Of a stretch of DNA of 64,000 nt, positions 19,378 to 28,991 are shown in pieces. The DNA comes from Prorocentrum cordatum (lineage: Eukaryota > Sar > Dinophyceae > Prorocentrales > Prorocentraceae): NCBI GenBank assembly GCA_963575745.1, contig CAUYUJ010022071.1:301064-365063 (forward strand), in the 5' to 3' direction. The position numbers and the translations under genes were made by a program. Under the pieces are notes generated by a model. That model did not search any database and was not told the origin of the DNA. It worked only from the letters and a program-made list of their open reading frames with translations. Numbering within the stretch: the stretch's first letter is position 1; each line of letters starts with the position of its first letter.

Positions 19378-19485
19378 GGGCACCCCGGGCGGATCCCTGG
19401 CGCTCGGGGCGCCTCGCCCCCGGGGCGCCCCGCCCCTCCGGGCCCCGCCCCTTGAGCCACCGCTGAAGCAGGGGCCGCGGCGGTG

Positions 19486-19604
19486 CACCGCGGTGGGCCG
19501 CCACGCCTTCTCGGACGACCTCGGGGCCACGTGGAGCTACGCCGAGCACGCGGCCTACAACGGCACCGTGGCCTGGGCGGGGGGCGGCTCGTCCCGGCGG
19601 CGCG
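19486..19604 (+). CDS. EGF/propeller gene, exon 4
   Basis: 119 nt. It encodes TAVGRHAFSDDLGATWSYAE and then HAAYNGTVAWAGGGSSRR. The FSDDLGATW segment is an Asp-box-like propeller motif (S-x-D-x-G-x-T-W). The exon ends at CGGCGCG (19598-19604), the 7-bp sequence repeated before exon 5. Confidence 0.75.
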
Positions 19605-19624
19605 GGGACGGGGCCCCGCCGGGG

Positions 19625-19830
19625 CTCGCGAGACTCGGGGGCGGCAAAGACTAGGGGGGGTGGATATCATGGCCTGGGCCATGGTATTTCCCAGATTTCG
19701 TGGCGCCCCTTCTTATTTCATTACTTCCCTGGCCCCCCCGCTGGGCCGCGCACATGCCGCTGGTCATGATTTGCACCCCCCCCTCTTGGACACCCCCCTC
19801 TTGGCTGCTCCCGAGAGACGGGGGTCGCTG
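19625..19830. repeat. Dispersed GC-rich repeat, copy 1
   Basis: ACTCGGGGGCGGCAAAGA, ATATCATGGC, TTTCATTACTTCCCTGGCCC, GGGCCGCGCAC and CTCTTGGACACCCCCCTCTT match, in the same order, sequence at 60.44-60.66 kb. Confidence 0.7.
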
Positions 19831-19899
19831 CAAGCGGGCGTCGGTCAGGGCGCCGGAGCTTGCAGGATCCTGCAGAGCTGGGGTCCCAGAGGTCCAGCG

Positions 19900-20395
19900 T
19901 AGATTGACAAAAATCAAGACGGACGCTTTTATCGCACGTTTCGGTCTCTGGGGGCCCTCGCCGGGCCTCGAGGCCGTCAAGAGACGACTCAGGATGAAAA
20001 ACCGGTCCTGGGGAAGGGGTCGAGACTTCCGGGGGCCCAGCATTGAAAAAATCACGACATCGGATCTCAGGGGTTGCATTGACCCGGGCTGGGGCGCAGG
20101 ATCCTGCAGGATCCTGCCAGGCCTGACTGGCCCGGGTTTGGGTTGACCCGGGTCAGTGGACCCCCGACCCTGATGGATGGTGCCCTATACGGGCGAGAGC
20201 ATCAGGCAGGGAAGGCCCGAGCCGTGATCCCATCACCTGGGCCCCGCCATGAACGCATCACGACGGGAGGTGGTTGGCACGTTCCGGCGTCTGGGGGCCC
20301 TTGCCGGGCCCTGCCGGCCCAGGGGCTGGGCCGAGACCTCCAGAGGGGCCCACGCCATGACAAGAGCAGGGCGTCGGGGGTCTGGGCACGAGGGC
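19900..20395. repeat. 170-bp dispersed repeat, copies 3 and 4
   Basis: Copy 3 at about 19905-20075 has AAAAATCAAGACGGACGC, GGGCCCTCGCCGGGCCTCG, GATGAAAAACCGGTCC and AAAAAATCACGACATCGG. A more diverged copy at 20245-20395 keeps ATCACGACGGGAGG, GGGGGCCCTTGCCGGGCC and GGCGTCGGGGGTCTGGG. Confidence 0.65.
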
Positions 20396-20456
20396 CCGGC
20401 CCGATCCATCGGGGCCCCACCTCTGAGCCGCCGACCGTTGGTGGCGTATCGGCGCG

Positions 20457-20611
20457 AGAGGCCGCACGTGGTCCTGGGTGCACGCGGCGAGCCTCGGTTC
20501 CTGAGCAACGGCGTGCAGGAGTCCACCTCCTCCGACCGGAGCTGGACCCTGGTGCAGCCCCTCGGAGCGGGCGCTGCCGGCGTGGATGCCGAGGCGTTGC
20601 TGGAGGTCTAG
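20457..20611 (+). CDS. EGF/propeller gene, exon 5 (C-terminus)
   Basis: 155 nt. It encodes ERPHVVLGARGEPRFLSNGV followed by QESTSSDRSWTLVQPLGAGA and 10 further residues to TAG at 20609-20611. RRRERPH spans the splice joint with exon 4, and joining at the direct repeat restores frame exactly. The last ~12 residues look less constrained. Confidence 0.75.
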
Positions 20612-20884
20612 GGGGGGTGCAGCGGAGCTGCTGTCCAACAGGTGCCGGCGTGTGGAGGGCCATCGGCTCCCCATGCTCTGCCCGGCCCCCAGTGCCCCAT
20701 CCTCCCCCTCCTCCCCATCTCCTCCACGCTCATCCCTTCTCCCCCCTCACCCCCTTCCTTCTCTTGCTCCCCCTCGAAATCCTTCGCGTCCCCGTCCACA
20801 CCCTTCCCTCTGCCCCCCTCATCTCCCGTCCTCTTGTTGTTGCTACTGCGCGGCAGCGGGTTCATGCAAATCATCTAGCGTTTG
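20612..20884. other. Pyrimidine-rich 3' flank of the EGF/propeller gene
   Basis: C/T-rich sequence (CCCCCTCCTCCCCATCTCC and similar) with no gene. It probably includes the 3' UTR of the preceding gene. Confidence 0.5.
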
Positions 20885-21165
20885 TTCCCGGAAGGGCGGG
20901 GGCCCAGAGTTTTCTTTTACTAGGTTTACTCCCCCCCTGGGACGACTTGAGACGGGCTTGCGGAATTATTTGCAATAAATAAAGAGGTCGAGACGGGCCG
21001 GCGAATTAAACTTTGAGGATGTCCCGAGCGAAACGCTGGTCTTTTATTCTGATCGATACAACATAGAATAAAGTAAGTATTTTCATTTGTTGCGGGTGTC
21101 TCGAGCGAAACGCTCGTTTTGCAGAATGTGTTGAGGATGTCTCGAGCGAAACGTTAATTTCGGAG
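20885..21165. repeat. Composite repeat: header plus 75-bp units, copy 4
   Basis: CCCGGAAGGGCGGGGGCCCA, TTTTCTTTTACTAGG, GGCCGGCGAATTAAAC and GAGGATGTCCCGAGCGAAAC are followed by two GATGTCTCGAGCGAAACG-type cores. Confidence 0.8.
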
Positions 21166-21184
21166 ACTTCCAGGAACCTGGACG

Positions 21185-21830
21185 CCCAAATGCCCCAGGG
21201 AGCTCTGGGAGTGCGGACGCAGCGAAATTTACATGCGAACGTGGCCTTGGGAGCGTGGACGCAGCTTAGTTTACCAGGGGTCGTGGCCCTGGGAGCGCGG
21301 ACGCAGCATAGTTTACGAGGGATCGTGGCCCAGGGAGAGCGGACGCAGCGTAATTTATGAGGGATCGTGGCCCTTGGGAGCGCGGACGCGGACGCAGCGT
21401 TTTGTTACAAGGGATCCTGGCCGTGGGGGGGGGGCGGACACAGCGTACTTCAAGAGGGAACGTGTCCCTGGGAGCGCGGACACATGATTCACGAAGGAGT
21501 GGTACTGGGAGCGCGGACGCAGCGTAGTTCACGAGGGATGGTGGCCCAGAGAGAGCGGACGCAGCGCAATTTACCTGGGATCGTGGCCCTGGAAGCGCGG
21601 ACACAGCGTAATGTACAATGGATCGTGGCCCTGGGGAGCGCGGGCGCAGCGTAACCTTGGGGGCTGGCACAGCATAATTTATTAGGAAACGTGGCCCCCG
21701 AAGCGCGGACACAGAGTATTTCACAGGGGAGCGCGGCCCGGGGAGCGCGGACGCAGCGTAGTTTACGTGGGATCGTGGCCCAGGGAGAGTGGACGCAGCG
21801 TTTTCTCAAAGAGGGATCGAGGGTAGAAGC
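21185..21830. repeat. 42-bp satellite array, about 14 units
   Basis: The unit reads roughly GGATCGTGGCCCTGGGAGCG, CGGACGCAGCGTAATTTACG, AG, with variable truncations. The same unit reappears at 25396-25490 on the far side of the minus-strand LINE. Confidence 0.9.
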
Positions 21831-24800
21831 AATCTGTGTCCCCAATCCGTAGGCATGTGAGGACACCGCGCAACTCGAAGAGCTGCGGCGATCGAAGAGC
21901 TCCGGCCCCACACGTAGCGTCAGGGCATAGCATCACATGCAGATGCGTCATATGGTGTACCGGGCCCGTCATTGCAATGAACTGCACAACAAACCCACAC
22001 CGCAAATTGCCCAGCACATACATGTAAAACAAAATGTATAACCACCAGGATTTTGCCCAACACACACACACATATGTAGCACAACATTTATTACAACCGT
22101 AATAGACCAATAGTACAAGCGGAGTAGAAATAGCAGCCCGAAGGAGAACTGAGCTGCCCAGACACCACACGAGTACCACTTGAGCCAATCTGATGCGTCG
22201 GTTGTGAACATTTTTATAATGTAGGTCGTGATCGTTGGTCGGTGTGTCAATGGTCGTCGTGTGGTCGTTGGTGCCGGTGCTGCAATGCACGCTCCCGGGT
22301 ACGTGCCATAGCCAGCACCATGGCGATCCATGTGGTGGTTGTTCTGCAAGTGACGTCTTCCGTCGGCCAGCCCAGCCGTCGCGTGAGGTCCGCCGTCGGT
22401 GTCGTGATGCCTCGCCGCAGGTCGGCGTTGGCTGTGCATACCCAGTACATGTGGTCGAGCGTCAGAACGTGCTGTTCCTCGCAGTGGTCGCAAGTGGTCG
22501 AGACCGCCTCCCCCTGGTTGGATTCCAGTAGTGCGTCGGAGACCACACAGCCGCACAGCACTGCGGCGATGTGGGCGGGGAGGGTCGGGTTGTTCTTTCG
22601 CGCCTCCTGCGCCGCGCGGACGGCGGCAGCCGGGAAGGGCACCCCGGCTGCCATGGGGCTCTCCCGTCGGTTCTGTCCCTGGAGGATGGCCCATTCATGG
22701 GATCGGAGTATCAGCCGTAGTTCGTGTAGTTGTCGGTCTGCTCTGATGGTGAGGTGCACCTCCCTTCGTGGGCCTCTCCAGAAACCGTCGTCGTCGCACC
22801 TCGTTGCTGGAAGACAGGTGGGCACGATAGGCGTTGAGTGGCCCCTTGGTGTCGGTATTGATAGTGATTTTGTACCAGAAAACAAGTGCTCCTGGTCCCT
22901 GCCGTCGTAGTCTGCAAGCCAGAAGTCGTAGTGCTCGTCGGCACAGATGGTAGCGCAACTCAGTGCTGTGCCCCATCACAGCCAGTCGGAAAAGTTCGGG
23001 AGCTGCTCGTGGCCACTTCCGTAGTGTCACGGCCTTCCGTGCTCGTTGTAGGTGTTCCTGGATGGCAGCCTTTTTCGGCGGCGTGACACCGAGTGCCCAG
23101 CTCGCCACCGGAGCGCAATGGTGGCCGCCGCAGTCGTGCGCAGCCGCATGCTCATGGGGTAGACCCGCAATCCGTTTTATGCGCGCAAGCGCCTCCTCGA
23201 TTTTGCCTCGCTCCCGGCTTGTGAGCGTGGCCCTCTGCATGGCGAAGTCGATACCAAGGCATGTCATCCTTTTGCCCTGCAAGTGGTGGTTGTCGCACTG
23301 GTGCGGAAGGATTATGACAGCCTGGTTTTTGTTGGTGCTGGTGCGCAGCGCGGTGACGGACTCCAGCATGTCCCATCCCTCCTCGATGCTCCGTAGTTCG
23401 TCCTCGGTGGTCGTGGCCGCCGCGGGGTCGCCCGCAAAGGTTCAGAAGGTTGCTCGTGGGTGCAGTGCAGCTTGGCGTCGTAGAGGCCCTATGAGCACGG
23501 TGGCCATCCCGAGCATTGCGGCAGGGTCCCCCTGAGGTAGACTGTGCTGGACGCTGATCGTGCGCGGTGAGAGAAGCTGCCCCATCTCAATCCATCGCTC
23601 CTGTCGCGTCCAGATTTGCACGATGCTGTCGGCGATCTTGGTCGGCACCCCAAGTCGCTCCCAAATCTCGCCCACGATCCGCGGAGAAACCCGGTCGAAA
23701 GCAGAAGCGTAGTCCCACGATTTGACGTGAAGTTCGGCTTGTCTCTCTCGCAGCAAACGTCGTTCTTCCCCCTGTGAGGTCACCGAGGTCGCCGTCTCTG
23801 TCGCCGTAGCGGCTTGCTGCAATAATCTCTTCAATGAGCGAAAGGTAAGGCTCGATGAGGGACTCGAGGGATCTCCCTCTGAGTCCGCCTCCCTGCGTGG
23901 GGAGGAAGGCGGGGCTGAGGTAGGTGGCCATTTGGTCTGCCCTCCACCTGTGCCGTGCTCCACGGCGTAGACTCAGATGTCCACCAGCTTCTCAGATGTC
24001 CACCGGCTCTCCACCAGCTCCTCCAGTCCTCCACGTCCACCAGCTCCTCCAGCTCCTCCATAAGCTCCGAGGGAGCCCATTGGTCTGGTCCTGCTGCCGT
24101 GCCCCCGTGTAACATGCGGCGGAACTGCGGCGCCGCTGGCGGTGCCCAGTGGTCAAAGTTGCCAAGGGTTGCAGTTGCGTGTCGTGCCCAGTGGTCGCGC
24201 TGCCCTTGCTCATGTCGGACTTCTTGTCGTGCCTCCTCGATGCAGTCGTCGTAATGGTAGAAGTAACCGTCCGTGTCGTTGCCGTGTCCACAAGCCGTGA
24301 AATGCTTCTCGTAGTAATCGCGGATGCGTTCCACTGCGTTTTGTGCAAAGTAGTTGGTGGGCGTGGTGTCGTTTTCGTCGTGGTCGTGCTTGGTGTCGTC
24401 CTGCACAGATACGTTGTGGTACGTGCTGACTGCGTTACGGATCCAGGCCGCCGTGGTCTTCCCAAGCCCGTCGGCCTGTAGACGTTTTCTCTAGCATTTG
24501 ACGCGTTCGTTCTTGCACCCCTTCATGGCTGTAGCGAGCGCCTTTTCCGCCTGTTCCGTTGCTGCTGGCTCCGAGTCCGGCATGTCGCCACCCATCACAG
24601 AGCGCCACAGTTTGTGATTTTTCCTCGCCCACTTCGCTAGGTCCCCGGCCGCTTGCCTCCCTCGCCGTGCCGGCGGGGTCCAGAGCCGTTGGATTAGTAG
24701 GCGTAGTTGCCGCGTGTGTTTTGTCCACACGTCGTCGTCTTGTTCTCTCCTTTGCCACGTTGCGAAAGAGATGTCGGATTTTGGGACTGTGCCCTGGGTC

Positions 24801-25395
24801 AAGACTACCGTCGCCTGGGATTGTAGCACTGCCTCTGCTCGCGCACTCCAGTCGGTCCACCATTCGTCGATGGTGCCCCCGTGGATGTAGGCGGGCAGGG
24901 CGCGCCAACGTGCAGCCAAACCCCTCCACGGTGTCCCCATTGGTCGTTGCTCGTTCGTTGGTCGCTCGGAGGTCGTGGGCCGCTTGGGCCCTCGAGCGGT
25001 CGTGCTGCGTCGACATGTGGTTCCGATTTGTTGCGTGCTGGCTGGTTGTGTTGCTGCGCCGTGCTGCTGGTGTGGTCTGCGTCATGCTGCTGCGTCGTGC
25101 TGATGCTACTGCGTCTTGCTGCTGTTGCTGCGTCGTGCTGCTGCGTCGTGCTGTCGCTGCTGCTGCAGCGTCGTGCGGTTGTTGTCGCTCGTGCTGCGTC
25201 GCTGGTCTGCTCCCGGTTTGCGTCGTAGTCGTGGTTGTGCTGCCTTGGGCGTCGCTTCGTGCTTCGTCTTGGTCGGGTTTCCGCTTGCCGTAGCGTGCTG
25301 CCCGCAACCAGGAGCATCCAGCAGTAGGTTGTGGAGCGTCGAACTGCACACCCATTGTTACTGTACCAGCTTGTGGTCGGAAAGCGTATGGGTGT
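21831..25395 (-). mobile_element. Dead LINE-like retrotransposon inserted in the 42-bp array
   Basis: Minus-strand reverse-transcriptase sequence lies between two parts of the same 42-bp satellite, so the element, or a segment carrying it, interrupts the array. Its 5' (right) part, about 24960-25355, is Thr/Gln/Ser/Ala-rich from imperfect CAGCAG-type repeats. The 3' end (left, 21831-22240) is comparatively AT-rich and non-coding, without a poly(A) end. It shares domain plan but no obvious sequence with the element at 2.6-7.5 kb. Confidence 0.7.
22247..24940 (-). pseudogene. LINE reverse transcriptase, multiply broken
   Basis: Read on the minus strand, the order is: an N-terminal region (24940-24491) ending in TAG after KGCKNERVKC; the same frame continuing through AGPDQWAPSEL (about 24065-24100), the RT finger motif; a frame change near 23950; palm motif A SWDYASAFDRVSP (about 23675-23715); motif B QHSLPQGDPAAML (about 23510-23550); an in-frame TGA at 23442-23444 directly before FAGDP, where the YxDD box should be; the thumb to about 22700; another frame change; and a Cys/His cluster CDHCEEQHVL to DHMYWVC (about 22437-22494). 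Two stops, at least two frameshifts and a degenerate active site mean it cannot be active. Confidence 0.75.
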
Positions 25396-25490
25396 TGGGC
25401 CCTGGGAGCGACGCAGCGTAATTTACAATGGATCGTAGCCCTGGGAGCGCGGACGCATTGTAATTTACGAGGGATCCTGGCCCTGGGTCA
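25396..25490. repeat. 42-bp satellite, two units right of the LINE
   Basis: GGGCCCTGGGAGCGACGCAG and GTAATTTACAATGGATCGTA, then a second unit ending GTAATTTACGAGGGATCCTG. These are the same units as 21185-21830. Confidence 0.85.
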
Positions 25491-26460
25491 GGGGCGGCCC
25501 GCGGCACGTTCCCTGACGCGTTCCCTGGCACGTTCCTTGTCACGCTCTGTGGCAGGTCCCGTGGCGAGTCCCCCTGGCACATCGCGCGGCGTGTCCTCTG
25601 GCGCGTCCCGTGGCACGTCCGTTGGCACGCTCCGTAGCGCGTCCCCATGGCACGTCCCGCCGGTGCATCCCCATGGCACGTCCCCTGGCACGACCCCTGA
25701 CGCGTCCCGTGGGACGTTCCGCGGTGCGTCCCCCTGGCATGTCCCCCTGTCAATTAATTCTGGGTCAGCTACTATGTGCTCAGGCAGCTCGTGGCTCAAG
25801 CAGCTCGTGCTTCAGGTCCAGATCAGTTCAGTCAGGACTCGGATGCAAAGGAGGACTCGATCCACAACGCCATAGCGCACAATCGCGGCATGGCACATCG
25901 CAATTCAGCACGGCGCTGCACAGCACAGCCCTTGGCACTGTACATCAAGATCGATACATTCAGCCTTGCAACTTGGCACGTTCCGTGGCGAGTCCCATGG
26001 CAAGTCCCCCTGGCACGTTGCGCGGCGTGTCCTCTGGCGCGTCCCGTGGCACGTCCGTTGGCACGTTCCGTAGCGCGTCCCCATGGCACGTCCCGCCGGT
26101 GCATCCCCATGGCACGTCCCCTGGCACGACCCCTGACGCGTCCCGTGGGACGTTCCGCGGCGCGTCCCCCTGGCGTGTTCCCCTAGCTCTGGGGCAGCTA
26201 CTATAGGCTCAGGCAGCTCGAGCTTACTGCAAGATCCAGATCAGTTCAGTCAGGACTCGGCTGCATAGGAGAACTCGATCCACAACGCAATAGAGCACAA
26301 TCGCGGCATGACACATCGAAATTCGGCACGGCGTTATATCGCACAGCCCTTGGCACGGTACATCAAGATCGATACACTCAGCCTTGCAATTGCCCGTCGC
26401 CCACTCAGGTGTGTTAAAAACGTAGCCATGCCCGTAGCAGGGTTCGTGGGTCGATCCTGT
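25491..26460. repeat. 430-bp module, two tandem copies
   Basis: Conserved CAGCTACTAT blocks start at about 25766 and 26194 (about 428 bp apart), with GGCACGTCCC-type repeats between. CATCAAGATCGATACATTCA and CATCAAGATCGATACACTCA end the copies; the tail CGTCGCCCACTCAGGTG and GGGTCGATCCTG follows. Confidence 0.8.
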
Positions 26461-26461
26461 T

Positions 26462-26830
26462 TTTTCCCGAAAGGGCAGAGGCCCAGGGTTCTCTTTACGT
26501 TCGTTTCATCCTCGGCCTCGACTTGCGAGGGCCGGTGGAATTATTCTCCGATTGATAACAAGTTCGCGCAGGAGTGGCGGAATTGAATCGTGAGGATGTC
26601 CCGAACGAAACGCTGGTGTTTGACATTCCGATCGACAAAACACAGGATCAAGTAGACATGGTCGTTTATTGCGGATGTCTCGAACGAAACGCTTGTGTTG
26701 CAGAATTCGTTGAGGATGTCTCTAGCGAAACGCTTTATTGTCCTATAAGTTGCTCCTCTCCTGGACGCCAGCATTCAGAGGATGTCTCAGGCGAAATGCT
26801 TGTTTTCTCGTGCCCAGGTTGCCGAGGGGG
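26462..26830. repeat. Composite repeat: header plus 75-bp units, copy 5
   Basis: TTTTCCCGAAAGGGCAGAGG, CCCAGGGTTCTCTTTACG and GAGGATGTCCCGAACGAAAC, then degenerate cores including CCGATCGACAAAAC. Near 26805-26840 the last 75-bp unit passes without a break into the 64-bp satellite. Confidence 0.75.
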
Positions 26831-28908
26831 GTATCTAACATGGCTGTCCCCAGATGGAACCAGGTGTTAAGCGGGCCGCTCACGGGGGCATCTAAGATGG
26901 TGGTCCCGGGCGTGAGCCAAGTGTTTGTACGTGCCCAGGCCACCCAGAGGGGTATCTGACATGGTGGCCCCGAGCTGGAACCACGTGTTTCCCACTTGTC
27001 CAGGCCATCCAGAGGGGTATCTAACATGGCTGCCCCGAGCTGGAACCTCGTGTTTTCCATGACCTGGCCACCCAGAAGGGGTATCTAACATGGTGGCCCC
27101 GAGCTGGAACCCAGTGTTTCTACGTGTGCGGGCCAGCCGCGGGGAGGGTATCTAACCTATGGTCGTCTGGTAGCCCCCAGCGTGGGGGGTGGGCACAAGA
27201 GCCAGACATAATCACTAGATCGACACCAGATGTGTAATAACTTGACGCAATTCCTTCGGCTGGTGATTATCCAGATTTCTCCCTGTGGTATCTGACATTC
27301 CCCCGAGCTGGAACCACGTATTTTCACGCGCCCAGGCCACTCAGAAATGTATCTAACATGGTGGCCCCCCGCTGGAACCACATGATTTCACTTTTCCAGG
27401 CAGCCCAGAACAGTATCTAACATAGAGCTTCCGAGCTTGAGCCATGTGTTTGTCACGTGTCCAGGCCATGTTGGGGGTATCTAACATGGCGGCCCCGAGC
27501 TGGAACCACGTGCGGACGCTTAGGAGTCCCCAGCGTGGGGGCCACCAAGAGCCAGACCAAATCAAGAAAACGGCACCAGATGTGTAGTAAGCACAATTTC
27601 TTCGGCGGGTGATGTTTGAGATTTCTCCCTGGGGTATCTAACATGGCTGTCCCGAGCTGAAGCCACGAGGTCGTACGTGTCCAGGCCACCCAGGGGGGTA
27701 TCCAACATGGTGGCCCCGAGCTGGACTCGCGTGTTGCCATGTGTCCAGACCACCCAGAGAGGTATCTAACATGGCTGTGCCGAGCTGGAACCGCGTGGTT
27801 TCACTTGTCCAGGCCACTCAGGGGGGATATCTGAAATGGTGGACCCAAGCTGAAATCATGCTTTTGCGTGTCCATGCCACCTAGGGGGGTATCTAACTTG
27901 GTGGCCCCGAGCTGACACCACGTGTGTTCACGTGCCCAGGCCACACAGAACAGTATCTAACATAGGGGTGCCGAGTTTGAGCCATGTTTTTCCATGTGTC
28001 CAGGTCACCCAGGGGGTGTATAACATGGTTGCCCCGAGCTGGAACCACCTGCTTTTGCGTGTGCGTTCCACCCACGGGGGATCTAACGTGTGGTCGCTTG
28101 GGACCCCCCCGCACTATCTAGAGCCAGGCAACATCAATAGCACGACGCCAGATGTGCAATACTTTGGCACGAGTTCTGCGGCGGGTGATTTTCAAGATGT
28201 TTTCTTTTGTTATCCAACATGGTGGTCCCGAGCTGGAACCACATGTTTTAATCTGTCCAGGCCCCAAAGAGAGGCATCCAACATGGAGGCCCCGAGCTGG
28301 ACTCACATGTTGTCATGCGTCCAGGCCACCCAGAGGGGTATCTAACATAGCTACCCCGAGCTTGAACCATGTGATTTCACGTGTCTAGGCCACCCAGGGG
28401 GACATCGAACATGGTGGACCCGAGCTGGAGCCATATTTTGTACGTGTCCAGGCCAGCCAGGGGGGGTATCTATGCTGGTGGTCCCGAGCTGGAACCACAT
28501 GTTTTCATGTGTCCAGGCCGCTTTGGGTGGCGGGGTTCCTAAGATTGTGGTCGTTGCCCCTCGCTCGAACCATCTGAATTCATATGTCCAGGCCACCCAG
28601 GAAAGAAAAGGTATCTAATGTTGTGGTCCCGAGCTGGAACCGCGTGTTTTCACATGTCCAGGCCACCCAGAAGGGGTATCTAACATTGTTGCCCCGAGCC
28701 GGGACCACATGTTTTTACATGTGCTGGCCAGCTACGGGGCGGGGTATCTAACATGTAACCCTCTGGGAGCCCCCAGCTTGGGCCCACAGGAGCCAGACCA
28801 AACCCGATAAATCGGCACCAGATGTGTAATAACCTGACAGAGTTTCTTGGACTGGTCGTTTTCCTTATTTCTCCCTGGGGTATCTACCATGGTGGTTCCG
28901 AGTTGGGA
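26830..28908. repeat. 64-bp satellite with interspersed ~150-bp module
   Basis: The unit is about GTATCTAACATGGTGGCCCC, GAGCTGGAACCACGTG, TTTTCACGTGTCCAGGCCAC, CCAGAGGG. Runs of units are punctuated by a module starting TGTGGTCGTCTGG and CCCCAGCGTGGGG, with CACCAGATGTGTAATAA and CGGCGGGTGAT, at about 27160, 27530, 28090 and 28750. Many small open frames on both strands are repeat artefacts. The last module abuts the DinoSL relict of gene copy 1. Confidence 0.85.
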
Positions 28909-28929
28909 TCCATAGCAATTGTGACTCAA
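28909..28929 (+). other. Degenerate DinoSL relict, unit 1
   Basis: TCCATAGCAATTGTGACTCA matches the known dinoflagellate spliced leader with four substitutions over 21 bases, at the position where units 2-4 have a near-perfect match. The ATG is 62 bases downstream. Confidence 0.75.
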
Positions 28930-28991
28930 TACATCAAGGAAGTTCTTGTTTGGGAAGCATCTGCGACGCCAGCGGCTAAGTATCCGCAACA

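Larger units (their letters stand above)
15846..19485 (+). other. Intron 3, 3.6 kb, built of satellites
   Basis: CGGTG at 15841-15845 and 19481-19485 marks the borders. CGGTGGCTCAAAG at the 5' end (15841-15853) is matched by an inverted CTTGAGCCACCG at 19451-19462, close to the 3' end. The interior holds the header/75-bp repeat, two 430-bp modules, an inserted element and a long GGA run. No GT-AG or GC-AG pair fits the required joint. Confidence 0.6.
19605..20456 (+). other. Intron 4, 852 bp, flanked by 7-bp direct repeat
   Basis: CGGCGCG at 19598-19604 and 20450-20456 marks the borders. No position in the repeat gives GT-AG. Terminal inverted repeats are not convincing here. The interior is three dispersed repeats (next entries). 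Confidence 0.6.
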
